A stretch of 64,000 nucleotides of DNA from CBFIGX01 sp965662265 (GCA_965662265.1 CBFIGX010000004.1:124001-188000), one strand, 5' to 3'. Positions 8,499 through 17,556 are shown, counted from the stretch's first letter. A program made the numbers and translations. Notes: generated from the letters alone by a model not told the origin.

Positions 8499-9743
8499 AT
8501 GAAAAACATATTACTTTCTCTAACCGTAGTTTTTACAGTTTTATATTTATCTATAGATAAGCCAAAGTATGCACATACTAATTCTAGTGGTGCTCCAATA
8601 AGTAAAACTGGATCCCCAGGTGATAATGGTCAAACTTGTACCAGCTGTCATATGCAAACAATACCTTCTGAAGGTAATAATTTAGTCATAAGTGAATTGA
8701 CTGGCACTGAATTCTTTGAACCAGGTGTTACCTACACATTCCAAGTTTCGGTTGAGGGAACGGTGAGTACAATGTTTGGTTTCGAAGCTACGGTAGAAAA
8801 CGAATTTGGTCAAAAAATTGGACAGTTAGGCGTTGTTGAAAACACCACACAATTGATTGGCTCGGGTAATTTTATTACACATACTTCTTCTGGAACAATG
8901 GGTGAAGGAAACACCTTATTTTGGGTGTTTGATTGGCAAGCACCAGATGATTATGAAGGTACAGCAATTTTATATGCCGCAGCCTTAGCCGCTAATGGAA
9001 ATGGCATGAATTCAGGCGATATAACACTTACCAACCAATATATTATGGACTTTAACTCCATATCAATTGATGTTTTTGGTTGTACCGACTTTAGTGCAAG
9101 TAACTTTAATCCTTTGGCTACAATTGATGATGGCTCTTGCCAATATGACGATTGTACTTCTATTTCTGTTCAAATAGATTTGTCGTTATATCCTGAAGAA
9201 ACATCATGGGATATAGTTAACGGACTTGATGAAATAATCCTATCAGGAGCAGGTGTATCTACTATAGAAGAAGCTTGTTTGCCATACGGAGTATATACTT
9301 TTAATGCCTACGATGATTATGGAGACGGATGGAATTCAGGTGTATATGAAGTTTCAACTATTTGCAACGATATTTTAATTCTTGCTAATCTTAACGGTAC
9401 ATCTCCAACAGGTTCTGGTTCTTCAGAACAATTTCTTGTCGAAGAGTGTACACCCTGCACAGGTTTTGAAGTTGAAGTAGTAAGTACTTATGAATCTGAA
9501 GAAAACGCCTCTGATGCTAGTGCAAGCCTTAACATAACACTTGGGACCGCTCCATATGACTTTGATTGGTCAATAGGGACATCATCAAACCCTACTACTG
9601 ACACTGTTAATGGCTTAACATCAGGTAATTACACACTTGTGGTTACTGATGTTCTTGGTTGTGAGGAAATTGTCAATTTTGATATTCAAGTAGACCCGGG
9701 TGAATATTTAATTAATGATTACATTGATCTTAGTTGCTTGTAA
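8499..9743 (+). CDS. N-terminal part of a giant secreted T9SS repeat protein (frameshifted)
   Basis: This frame holds a signal sequence (residues 1-18), a choice-of-anchor-V-type region with one CxxCH site (C47-C50-H51, after a GAPISKTGSPGD stretch) and a beta-rich segment. It then carries one 'GCTD...DDGSC' repeat (from about 9079) and immunoglobulin-like/SprB-like stretches. It ends at 9743 in the middle of a CUB-like domain whose remainder (CNGLFYDTGGPTGN) is read one base later in the next ORF. The two ORFs therefore look like one gene of about 1,400 codons. Removing one base near 9730-9737 restores it. The CxxCH could bind haem c in the periplasm before export, but this is uncertain. Confidence 0.8.
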   Translation: MKNILLSLTVVFTVLYLSIDKPKYAHTNSSGAPISKTGSPGDNGQTCTSCHMQTIPSEGNNLVISELTGTEFFEPGVTYTFQVSVEGTVSTMFGFEATVENEFGQKIGQLGVVENTTQLIGSGNFITHTSSGTMGEGNTLFWVFDWQAPDDYEGTAILYAAALAANGNGMNSGDITLTNQYIMDFNSISIDVFGCTDFSASNFNPLATIDDGSCQYDDCTSISVQIDLSLYPEETSWDIVNGLDEIILSGAGVSTIEEACLPYGVYTFNAYDDYGDGWNSGVYEVSTICNDILILANLNGTSPTGSGSSEQFLVEECTPCTGFEVEVVSTYESEENASDASASLNITLGTAPYDFDWSIGTSSNPTTDTVNGLTSGNYTLVVTDVLGCEEIVNFDIQVDPGEYLINDYIDLSCL

Positions 9744-12729
9744 TGGATTATTTTATGACACAGGTGGTCCTACAGGGAATACAAGTTCCACTGATAATGA
9801 GATTATTAGAATATGTCCTGATGAAGAGGGCTATTACTCTCAGTTAGAATTTCTTCAATTTGACATAGGATGGTCTGGGACAATGACTATTTATGATGGA
9901 ATGGGTACATCAAACACTGTTTTAGCCATTGGTAACAGTACTAATCTATTGGGCCAAGTCATTACAGCTACACTAGAAAATTCGTCGGGATGTTTGACAG
10001 TAACCTTTACCGGAGGTATTTTTACTGGTACTGGATGGGAAGCCTTATTATCTTGTTATGATTACATTATTTATGGTTGTACAGATTTAGAAGCATTTAA
10101 TTATGATAATTCTGCAGAAGAAGATGATGGTTCTTGTTATTACCAGCCAGGATGTACAGATGATACCTTTGTTGAATATTACACTCAAGGTTTTATAGCT
10201 GATTTTGATAATGGCGATTGTCAAGAACTCCTTGTTGACGATTGTATGAATCAAGAAGCTTTAAATTACAATCCTAATGCTACTTTTAATTTAGATTCAG
10301 ATCCTTGTATTTACGACCTTGAAGACTGGAATTGCGGCATGCATTATAATGATTTTAGAGATTTAAATACATACCCAACGATATTAATAAATAACGTATG
10401 TTGGATGGCAGAAAATCTTCGCTACTTGCCTGATGGTTTGGATGTTATTGCATTGAACCAAGGTGGAGTTGGATCTCAATTAAGTGATGGTTACGTTTAC
10501 ACAGGAGAAAATGACTATAACATAAGTGAAAACGGTCGATATTATTCATGGTTATCAGCTAGCGATGCAGTTCCATATGCCTGGCACATACCAACAAAAA
10601 TAGAAATGGAAAGCCTAATAGAGGCTCCGGAAAATGGTTTATCTCTTCAGATTGGAGGAAATTCAGGTTTTGAGGCTGTTATGTCTGGTGGAGCAACACT
10701 AACCACCGGCGACATAACCTTCACAAATATTGGAACTACAGCCTGGTATTGGACATCTAATGAAGAAGATAATCAGTTAGCCTATGTTGCAACTTTAATA
10801 CAAGGCGAACCATCATTTCAAGTCTCGCCAATGCCAAAAGAGTTTGGTGTGTCTGTTCGAGCAGTTTTTGGTTTTCCAGAAGATGCTATTTTAGGTTGTA
10901 CTGATATAGATTATGTTGAATATAGCTCAGAAGCAAATTATGATGATGGCTCCTGTGAGACCTTGATTTTATTAGGTTGTACTGATGAGTTAGCTTTGAA
11001 TTATGATTCAACAGCAACTGTCGATGATAATTCTTGTATTCCTAATATTGAAGGATGTACCGATGATGGTTTTATTGAATACAACGAAATGGCTACAGTG
11101 GATGACGGTTCGTGTGAAGTTATTGTTATTCTTGGCTGTACAGATGCTAACTCTCAAAACTATGAAGAGAGTGCTAATACAGATGATGGTAGTTGTATTG
11201 CCCATATTTTAGGTTGTACAGACCCAGATTATGCAGAATTTGACTTAAATGCTACATTAGATGATGGTTCTTGTTTAATAACAGCAGTATTTGGATGTAT
11301 GGATAATACAGCTTTTAACTATAATGATGCTGCTAATGTTGACGATGGTTCCTGTATTAGTTACATACAAGGTTGTACTGATTCAAACTACGTAGAATTT
11401 AATAGTCTTGCTAATACAGATGATGGCTCTTGCATGACACAAGTTATACTTGGTTGTACAATTGATTATGCACTTAACTTTGACCCTTTAGCAAATACGG
11501 ATGATGGTTCATGTAGTGTAGAAGGGTGTACTAATGATCAATATGTTGAATATGACGAAAATGCTACCATTGATAACGGTACGTGTATAATTATAGCCAT
11601 TTTAGGTTGTATGGACCAGTTGTATATAGAGTATTATCCTCCAGCAAATATGGATGACGGCTCATGTCAAGAACTCATAGTTGAAGGATGCACAAATGAA
11701 ATGTATCTTGAGTTTTTACCTGAAGCTAATATAGATGATGGCTCCTGTACTAACCTTGCTATTGTAGGTTGTATAGATTCGAATTATGTAGAATATAATC
11801 CAGAGGCAACTATAGATGATAATTCTTGTGCTGAACTCATAATAGAAGGATGTACAAATACCAATTATTTAGAGTTTAATTCTGATGCAAACACTCACAA
11901 TGAGGCAATGTGTCAAAATGTGATTGTGTATGGATGTACAGATCCAGACTTTATAGAGTATAGTGAAGATGCAAACCTAGATGATGGCTCATGTGTTACA
12001 GTTGTTTTATATGGTTGTACGGATTCTACTTTTACACAATACAATACACTTGCAAATATTGATGACGGTTCGTGCGAGACCCTCGTTGTACTAGGTTGTA
12101 TAGATGCTTTAGCAATAAATTATAACCCATCTGCGAATACAGATGATGGCACATGTATCCCTGAGTTAGTCGGTTGTATGGATGATAACTTTATTGAATA
12201 TAATGAAGAGGCTAACATCAGCGATAATAGTTTATGTATTACACCAGTTGTATTTGGGTGTACTGATATGAATGGATTCAATTTCGATCCAGAGGCGAAT
12301 ACTGACGATGGGTCATGTATACTTCAATTTGTAGTTATTGAATATGAACAGTTTGCTAATGGAATTGTTGAATTTACTCCAATAATAACAGGTCTTGGTC
12401 CAGACTACTTTGTTATGTGGGATTTTGGGGATGGTTTGTTCTCTAATGATGAGATTTCAACCCATCAATTTTCTTATAATGATTTATTTGAAGTAACAGT
12501 TCAAGTTTCAAACAATGATATAAATGTTCAGGCATCCATAGAAATAGAGATACTAAACTCTACCTTTAGTATTGATGATTTGTCTTCACAAAAAACAATC
12601 GAAAGCATAACATTCTATGATCTTATGGGTAGAATTGTACTTCCATTGTCTAGAGTTAAGAGTCAGATATATTTGAAGAAAATTGTATATGATGATGGCA
12701 CAACAATTTATTTAAAAACGATATTTTAA
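9715..12729 (+). CDS. C-terminal part of the same secreted protein: CUB-like, FISUMP, GCTD repeats, PKD, T9SS tail
   Basis: This frame has no natural start: its first residues only overlap the end of the upstream ORF. Domain order from the shift point is as follows. The CUB-like remainder comes first, then three GCTD-type repeats (about 10075-10310). A Fibrobacter-paralogue domain (FISUMP; CWMAENLRYLPDG, YSWLSASDAVPYAWHIPT, WYWTSNEE) spans about 10320-10880. Eighteen tandem repeats fill 10894-12318. A PKD-like domain follows (MWDFGDGLFSND). The end is a short T9SS sorting tail (ITFYDLMGRIV ... DDGTTIYLKTIF). The protein is predicted to be exported across the outer membrane and anchored or released. 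A strong bidirectional terminator follows. Confidence 0.8.
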   Translation: MITLILVACNGLFYDTGGPTGNTSSTDNEIIRICPDEEGYYSQLEFLQFDIGWSGTMTIYDGMGTSNTVLAIGNSTNLLGQVITATLENSSGCLTVTFTGGIFTGTGWEALLSCYDYIIYGCTDLEAFNYDNSAEEDDGSCYYQPGCTDDTFVEYYTQGFIADFDNGDCQELLVDDCMNQEALNYNPNATFNLDSDPCIYDLEDWNCGMHYNDFRDLNTYPTILINNVCWMAENLRYLPDGLDVIALNQGGVGSQLSDGYVYTGENDYNISENGRYYSWLSASDAVPYAWHIPTKIEMESLIEAPENGLSLQIGGNSGFEAVMSGGATLTTGDITFTNIGTTAWYWTSNEEDNQLAYVATLIQGEPSFQVSPMPKEFGVSVRAVFGFPEDAILGCTDIDYVEYSSEANYDDGSCETLILLGCTDELALNYDSTATVDDNSCIPNIEGCTDDGFIEYNEMATVDDGSCEVIVILGCTDANSQNYEESANTDDGSCIAHILGCTDPDYAEFDLNATLDDGSCLITAVFGCMDNTAFNYNDAANVDDGSCISYIQGCTDSNYVEFNSLANTDDGSCMTQVILGCTIDYALNFDPLANTDDGSCSVEGCTNDQYVEYDENATIDNGTCIIIAILGCMDQLYIEYYPPANMDDGSCQELIVEGCTNEMYLEFLPEANIDDGSCTNLAIVGCIDSNYVEYNPEATIDDNSCAELIIEGCTNTNYLEFNSDANTHNEAMCQNVIVYGCTDPDFIEYSEDANLDDGSCVTVVLYGCTDSTFTQYNTLANIDDGSCETLVVLGCIDALAINYNPSANTDDGTCIPELVGCMDDNFIEYNEEANISDNSLCITPVVFGCTDMNGFNFDPEANTDDGSCILQFVVIEYEQFANGIVEFTPIITGLGPDYFVMWDFGDGLFSNDEISTHQFSYNDLFEVTVQVSNNDINVQASIEIEILNSTFSIDDLSSQKTIESITFYDLMGRIVLPLSRVKSQIYLKKIVYDDGTTIYLKTIF
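10894..12318 (+). repeat. 18 tandem 27-residue 'GCTD...ANxDDGSC' protein repeats
   Basis: Each unit is about 78-84 bases and encodes GC(T/M/I)D/N, then a 'x(Y/F)xEYN' or 'xxxxNYNP' segment, then A(N/T)xDDGSC and a short hydrophobic linker. Eighteen consecutive units can be counted, and four related units lie upstream (one at about 9079, three at 10075-10310). Each unit has two cysteines at fixed positions and an Asp-rich DxDDGS loop that resembles calcium-binding turns. Synonymous codons differ between copies, so the array has diverged rather than expanded recently. Confidence 0.9.
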
Positions 12730-12740
12730 ATAATAAGTTT

Positions 12741-12778
12741 AATAAAAAAAGCACTCTATATAGAGTGCTTTTTTTATT
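12741..12778. terminator. bidirectional intrinsic terminator
   Basis: The perfect stem GCACTCTA/TAGAGTGC at 12751-12768 is flanked by an A-run on the left and a T-run on the right. It therefore works for the secreted repeat protein (+) and for the convergent PLP-enzyme gene (-). Confidence 0.9.
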
Positions 12779-12783
12779 AAGAT

Positions 12784-13983
12784 TTAAAGTATACCACAGA
12801 GTTTCATACAAGACTTCATTTTTTGGAAGGTTCTATGAATATCGTTATCTATACCAATAGAGATTCTTACCATTCCTTCAGAAAGTCCTATAATTAATTG
12901 TTCATCTTCTGGTATTTCTGATGAAGTACTTGTTCCAGGAGCAGAAAATAGAGTCTTGTAAAAGCCAAGACTAACGGCTAAATAGCCTACATTATCATTT
13001 TGCATTGCTTCCATAAATGCATAAGCATTTTCTTTAGTCTTTACATCCAAAACAAACATCCCTCCATAGCCAAACTCAGGGTTGTATGTTTGAGTCATTA
13101 ACTTGTGCTGTGGATGATTTAATGTTTCAGGATAAAAAGCCTTGATACCTTCTTTTGTAAACTCATTAACGATATATGATGCATTATGGCTATGTTGTTT
13201 CATTCTTATGTGGAGCGTTCGCATATTTTTTAGAATGCTAGCAGCCCTTAAACTGTCCATAACTGGGCCTAATAACATGCCCGCACCAGAATTCACGTCA
13301 AGCATAGCAGTAATGAATTCTAAATCAGCACATACAACACCGCCTACAGCATCAGAAGCACCATTAATAAATTTTGTTAGTGAATGTATAACAATATCAG
13401 CGCCTAATTGTTTGGGTGAAAATATTAATGGTGTAAACGTATTGTCAACCACTAATTGTATATCAGTATTTTTTGTAAGACTTGATAATGATGGAATATC
13501 TGCTATTTCTATTAAAGGATTACTCATAGTTTCACAGTACACCATTTTGGTATTTTTGTTTATGAGCGCTTTTACTTGTTCTACTTTCGTGATATCTACA
13601 AAATGAACTTTTATACCTAATTGAGGTAAAAAGTTTTTAAAGAACGCATATGTACCTCCATAAATAGTTCTGCTGGCAATGATTTCGTCTCCACTCTTAC
13701 AAATCTGAAGTGTACATGCTGTAATTGCACCCATACCTGAAGCTGCAACATATGCGGCTTCTGTATTTTCCATTCTAGCTAGAGCTTCACACAAATAGCT
13801 GGTGCTTGGGTTTGTGTGCCTAGAGTATAGGTGACAACCTTCTTGCTCGCCTTCAAAAACAGACTGCATAGTTGAGGCATTGAGATATGTAAATGTTGAA
13901 GAGTCTGCAATAGATGGATTCACGCCTCCATATTCACCAAAATTCTGGAGATCTTGAATTTCATCGGCTGGTTTATGTGTCAT
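12784..13983 (-). CDS. Cys/Met metabolism PLP-dependent enzyme (gamma-lyase or sulfhydrylase family)
   Basis: A 399 aa enzyme of the cystathionine gamma-synthase/methionine gamma-lyase fold. PLP-site residues are visible: Lys204 in HSLTKFINGASD, Asp180 in VVDNTF and Tyr108 in RTIYGGTYAFF. The position equivalent to the methionine gamma-lyase catalytic cysteine (YGC) is glycine 110, so a canonical methionine gamma-lyase is less likely. A cystathionine gamma-lyase/synthase or O-acylhomoserine sulfhydrylase is more plausible. It is transcribed alone on the minus strand. Its leader contains an 8-bp hairpin (14056-14078) of unknown role. Confidence 0.85.
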   Translation of the reverse strand: MTHKPADEIQDLQNFGEYGGVNPSIADSSTFTYLNASTMQSVFEGEQEGCHLYSRHTNPSTSYLCEALARMENTEAAYVAASGMGAITACTLQICKSGDEIIASRTIYGGTYAFFKNFLPQLGIKVHFVDITKVEQVKALINKNTKMVYCETMSNPLIEIADIPSLSSLTKNTDIQLVVDNTFTPLIFSPKQLGADIVIHSLTKFINGASDAVGGVVCADLEFITAMLDVNSGAGMLLGPVMDSLRAASILKNMRTLHIRMKQHSHNASYIVNEFTKEGIKAFYPETLNHPQHKLMTQTYNPEFGYGGMFVLDVKTKENAYAFMEAMQNDNVGYLAVSLGFYKTLFSAPGTSTSSEIPEDEQLIIGLSEGMVRISIGIDNDIHRTFQKMKSCMKLCGIL

Positions 13984-14055
13984 AGTTGTATCTTGTTTAA
14001 TATTGTAAAGTTACATTTTCCTAATGAAACAATAGATATAACAATAAAGAGATAC

Positions 14056-14078
14056 TTTAACAGAGATTCCCTGTTAAA
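14056..14078 (-). promoter_or_regulatory. perfect 8-bp inverted repeat in the leader of the PLP-enzyme gene
   Basis: TTTAACAG and CTGTTAAA flank a 7-base loop, 73 bases upstream of the minus-strand ATG at 13983. No U-run follows it in the gene's direction, so it is not a terminator. It could be an operator dyad or an RNA hairpin. It does not match a SAM riboswitch consensus that I can recognise. Confidence 0.35.
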
Positions 14079-14136
14079 CTTTTGTCATCCAATTTGATGA
14101 ATTTTTAGGCATGGCTTGGTCTGTATGAAAAGTTAT

Positions 14137-14328
14137 TTATCTCAAAAAATCTTTAAATACAAACAGTAAAAATGTTGCGATTATTATAAGCGCAAAAAAT
14201 AAATAAAAGCCTTTGTAGTGTATTTGGTGAGTCTTAGAGTCTTTCCTGTATGCAAGAATCATAAAAAGTATAAAAACAAATGCGAATACAGCTGCAAATA
14301 TCCAGTGACCATCGGTTACATTTTCCAT
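14137..14328 (-). CDS. small two-helix membrane protein, unknown function
   Basis: A 63 aa protein with two hydrophobic helices (about residues 9-26 and 41-58) separated by a short basic loop (YRKDSKTHQIHYKG). I do not recognise a named family. It starts 1 base after the stop of the upstream YceI gene, so translation is likely coupled, and it may act with YceI in the envelope. Coding character (clean Met start, tight spacing) supports a real gene. Confidence 0.6.
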   Translation of the reverse strand: MENVTDGHWIFAAVFAFVFILFMILAYRKDSKTHQIHYKGFYLFFALIIIATFLLFVFKDFLR

Positions 14329-14329
14329 A

Positions 14330-14908
14330 TTATAACGATTTTAACATTACTTGTATTGTAAATTCATTGTATATTAAATCATCACCAAGAGCATCAAAAA
14401 ATGAACCCGATCCGTATTTAATATCAAAAAGTGTTCTATCAATTCTCATTTTAGCATTAGCGATAAAAACAGAGTCTTTACTATTAAATTGAGCTGGAAA
14501 TGAAATCTCTTTGACTACACCTTTTATATTAGCCTTACCATTAACAATATAGCTTATTCCGTCATAAATTACAGAACTAATATCAAACGTTGATGTTTTG
14601 TGTTTACTAATATTGAAGAAATCGTCGTCTTTAAGATGATTTTCTAATTTTAAAGCATAATCTGGGTTTTCAATGTCAGTACATTCAATAGTAGACATGT
14701 CGATGATAAAACGACCACCAACAATTTGATCTTTTTCAATAATGAAATAAGCATTATCTAGTTGTATGGTGCCGTAATGTGCGCCAGTAACTTTTTCTCC
14801 TCTCCAATATACAAAGCTATTCTCAAGGTCAATTTTTATTGTGTCTTGTGCAGCTGTTAGATAAACGCTAATCATGCTGACAATTGTTAATAAAATGAAC
14901 TTTCTCAT
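14330..14908 (-). CDS. YceI family periplasmic protein
   Basis: A 192 aa protein with a signal peptide (about residues 1-19, cleavage near LTAAQ) followed by a YceI-like lipocalin-fold domain. Typical features are 'SFVYWRGEKVTGAHYGTIQL', a GGRFIIDMSTIECTD strand and 'VNGKANIKGVVKEISFPA'. YceI proteins bind isoprenoid-like lipids in the periplasm. The ligand here is unknown. It forms a two-gene unit with the small membrane protein downstream. Confidence 0.87.
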   Translation of the reverse strand: MRKFILLTIVSMISVYLTAAQDTIKIDLENSFVYWRGEKVTGAHYGTIQLDNAYFIIEKDQIVGGRFIIDMSTIECTDIENPDYALKLENHLKDDDFFNISKHKTSTFDISSVIYDGISYIVNGKANIKGVVKEISFPAQFNSKDSVFIANAKMRIDRTLFDIKYGSGSFFDALGDDLIYNEFTIQVMLKSL

Positions 14909-14976
14909 AAAGGGAGTATTTCGTTTCTTTACTTTTCAAAATTAAGTAAATATTATTCAATCATTATTCTCATATC

Positions 14977-15366
14977 ATGAAAAAACAATTGAATTTGGTA
15001 GCAAAGTTTCACGATGTATTTCAAATTGGTAACGAAGAACATCCTAAATCTGATATTGACAAAGACTTATACACTTTGAGGTATAATCTAATGAAGGAAG
15101 AAAACGATGAGTATCTAGAGGCCTGTAAAAATGGAGATTTAACAGAAATTGCTGATGCATTAGGCGATCAAATGTATATTCTTTGTGGAACGATTTTAAA
15201 ACATGGTCTTCAACATAAAATAGAAGAAATTTTCGATGAAATTCAAAAATCCAATATGTCTAAGTTAGATCATAATGGACAGCCAATTTTTAGACATGAT
15301 GGTAAAATACTAAAAGGCGAAAATTATTTTAAACCCGATATTGCATCTATACTTAACAAATCTTAA
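14977..15366 (+). CDS. MazG-like nucleotide pyrophosphohydrolase
   Basis: A 129 aa all-alpha NTP pyrophosphohydrolase of the PRA-PH/MazG superfamily. The metal-binding ExxE...ExxD pattern is visible as 'LMKEENDEYLEA' and 'EIADALGDQMYI'. The size and the C-terminal 'DHNGQPIFRHDGKILKGENYFKPDI' tail match house-cleaning phosphohydrolases found in many Bacteroidota. The substrate is probably a non-canonical nucleotide, which is inference. It is transcribed divergently from YceI and as a single gene. Confidence 0.82.
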   Translation: MKKQLNLVAKFHDVFQIGNEEHPKSDIDKDLYTLRYNLMKEENDEYLEACKNGDLTEIADALGDQMYILCGTILKHGLQHKIEEIFDEIQKSNMSKLDHNGQPIFRHDGKILKGENYFKPDIASILNKS

Positions 15367-15427
15367 TAGTATTACTATTTATTGAGTATTATTGGTTTTA
15401 TCTAACATAGATGAAATATCATTTTTT

Positions 15428-16474
15428 TTAGATAATTACTGTCCATTGAAAGGGATCATCAGCTCTTCTGTATTGAATGTCTTGCAGTTCTTTTTTTAGT
15501 CTAGCAGCAAAAGAGTTTTCCACTGCTGGTAATTCATGTTTGTTGCCTCTCCAGCTAATAGACTTAATAGGTGCAATTGTAGCAGCCGTTCCTGTCCCAA
15601 ATGCTTCTGTAATTTCTCCGCTTTCCATGCCTTGTATGATATCCTTTATTGATATTTTTTTTTCTTTACATTCAATACCAATATATTGGCAAAGTTTTAT
15701 AATACTATCTCTCGTTATACCCGGTAAAATACTATCTGTGAGTTGAGGACAAATTAGACTGTCTTTATGTCTAAAAAAAATGTTCATGGTACCAGATTCT
15801 TCAATATAGTTGTGTTCTCGCCCATCTGTCCATATTAATTGGTCAAATCCTTCTTTTTTAGCTTTACTTGCCGGATAGAATGAGGCTGCATAATTCCCCG
15901 CTGCTTTAACACCTCCAGTTCCTCCAGAATTTGCTCGCGTATAATTTTCTTCAATTTTTACATGAACATCATTAGTGTAATAAGCTGAAACAGGAGAGCA
16001 TATAATAGCAAATATGTAATTTTCAGAAGGTGCAGCCTTTATGAATTTAGATGATGCAAACATAAAGGGTCTAATATATAAAGCTGACTTAGGGTTGTTC
16101 GGAACCCAGTTTTGATCAATTGAGACTAGCTTTTTAATACCATCAATAAAATAATTTTCTGGAACCGAAGGCATACACATTCTTTGAGCAGATTTATTAA
16201 ATCGAAGATAATTTTCTTTAGGTCTAAAAAGACTTAGTTCGTTATTTAGAGATTTAAAAGCTTTTAGACCTTCGAAAATTGATTGTCCATAATGAATTGC
16301 ATGCAGGGAAGGATTAATATTTATTGGTCCATATGGCTTAATATGTGCATCTTTCCATTGGCCGTTTTCATATTCTGCAATAAGCATATGGTCAGAAAAT
16401 ATAGAGCCAAAGTCTTGATTTTTTGTGTTAATGTCTTCGAGTCGACTTTTATTAATTTTTTCTATATGTATCAT
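15428..16474 (-). CDS. ilvE: branched-chain amino acid aminotransferase
   Basis: A class IV PLP aminotransferase catalysing the last step of Leu/Ile/Val synthesis and the first step of their breakdown. The 348 aa length and motifs (HYGQSIFEGLKAF, 'GGVKAAGNYAAS' with PLP-Lys190, 'EESGTMNIFF', 'AFGTGTAATIAPI') match the longer type II BCAT common in Bacteroidota. Its ATG overlaps the stop of the M42 peptidase gene by 4 bases, so the two are co-translated. Confidence 0.93.
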   Translation of the reverse strand: MIHIEKINKSRLEDINTKNQDFGSIFSDHMLIAEYENGQWKDAHIKPYGPININPSLHAIHYGQSIFEGLKAFKSLNNELSLFRPKENYLRFNKSAQRMCMPSVPENYFIDGIKKLVSIDQNWVPNNPKSALYIRPFMFASSKFIKAAPSENYIFAIICSPVSAYYTNDVHVKIEENYTRANSGGTGGVKAAGNYAASFYPASKAKKEGFDQLIWTDGREHNYIEESGTMNIFFRHKDSLICPQLTDSILPGITRDSIIKLCQYIGIECKEKKISIKDIIQGMESGEITEAFGTGTAATIAPIKSISWRGNKHELPAVENSFAARLKKELQDIQYRRADDPFQWTVII

Positions 16475-17556
16475 TTTAAGTATCTAAAATCTTGATTAGG
16501 TTTGATAGTAATTAAGCAATTATAAATCAAATCTATTACTCGTTTAACGTCTTCCATACTAGCAGTTTCTACTGTGGTATGCATGTATCGTAAAGGTAAC
16601 GATATAAGAGCTGATGCTACACCACCGTTAGCAAAAGCAAATGCATCAGTATCCGTGCCTGTCGATCTAGAAGCAGCTAATCGTTGGAAAGGAATATTGT
16701 TCTTAATTGCAGTCTCCATTATAAGCTTTAACAGATTGTTTTGTACGGCTGGACCATAGCTTAACACTGGACCATTACCACATTTTAAGTCTCCTTGTTT
16801 AATTTTATTAATCATAGGGGTACTTGTGTCATGACATACATCTGTTACGATCGCCACATCAGGCTTAATTGTTTCAACAATCATTTTTGCGCCGTGTAAA
16901 CCTACTTCTTCTTGGACGGCATTTGTAATATACAAACCAAATGGTAATTTATTTTTGTTTTTGAATAACATGCGAGCAACTTCAGCAATTATAAAACCTC
17001 CAATTCTATTATCTAAAGCTCTACCTACAAAATACTTATTGTTCATAATCATAAACTCGTCTTCGTAAGTAACTACGCAGCCTACATGAATTCCAAGTTT
17101 TTCAACCTCTTCTTTAGAACGTGCGCCACAGTCAAGAAATATCGTGTCAAGTTGTGGACTTTTTTCATCTTTTCCTTGCCGTGTGTGTATGGCAGGCCAG
17201 CCAAACACAGCTTTAATAAAGCCTTTTTCTGTGTGAATATTAACGCGTTTTGAAGGAGCAATCTGATGATCTGAGCCTCCATTGCGTCTAAGATATATAA
17301 ATCCGTCTTTGGTGATGTAATGAACAAACCATGAAATTTCATCAGCGTGAGCTTCAATAACAACTTTATAATTTGCATCTGGATTAATTACGCCTACTAC
17401 AGTACCATATGTATCTACAATATGCTTGTCAATATATGGCTTGATGTATTCTAACCAAAGTTTTTGTCCATTTTTTTCAAAACCTGTAGGGGAGGGATTA
17501 TTAATATAGTTTTCTAAAAATGTTAATGATTTTTTTTCGAAAATATTGCTTTTCAT
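16471..17556 (-). CDS. M42 family metallopeptidase (glutamyl aminopeptidase/endoglucanase-like)
   Basis: A cytoplasmic co-catalytic di-metal aminopeptidase of 361 aa. Candidate metal ligands and catalytic residues are all present: H70 and D72 (EAHADEI), D182 (RALDNRIGG), E216/E217 (QEEVGLHGA), D239 (VTDVCHD) and H326 (RYMHTTVE). M42 enzymes form large tetrahedral oligomers that trim short peptides. It is the first gene of a two-gene unit with ilvE, a plausible link between peptide turnover and branched-chain amino acid pools. Confidence 0.9.
   Translation of the reverse strand: MKSNIFEKKSLTFLENYINNPSPTGFEKNGQKLWLEYIKPYIDKHIVDTYGTVVGVINPDANYKVVIEAHADEISWFVHYITKDGFIYLRRNGGSDHQIAPSKRVNIHTEKGFIKAVFGWPAIHTRQGKDEKSPQLDTIFLDCGARSKEEVEKLGIHVGCVVTYEDEFMIMNNKYFVGRALDNRIGGFIIAEVARMLFKNKNKLPFGLYITNAVQEEVGLHGAKMIVETIKPDVAIVTDVCHDTSTPMINKIKQGDLKCGNGPVLSYGPAVQNNLLKLIMETAIKNNIPFQRLAASRSTGTDTDAFAFANGGVASALISLPLRYMHTTVETASMEDVKRVIDLIYNCLITIKPNQDFRYLK

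Noticed and set aside
10894..12318. Regular ~81-base periodicity resembling a repeat array or CRISPR
   Set aside because: The units are coding and diverged, in one frame of a T9SS protein. There are no identical short repeats with unique spacers and no cas genes.
13142..13606. 154-codon plus-strand ORF opposite the PLP-enzyme gene
   Set aside because: It is antisense to a well-supported enzyme, has no recognisable domain, and its composition follows from the opposite frame.
13984..14136. Possible SAM riboswitch before the Cys/Met enzyme
   Set aside because: Only a simple 8-bp hairpin is present; the core motifs of SAM-I or SAM-II are not found.
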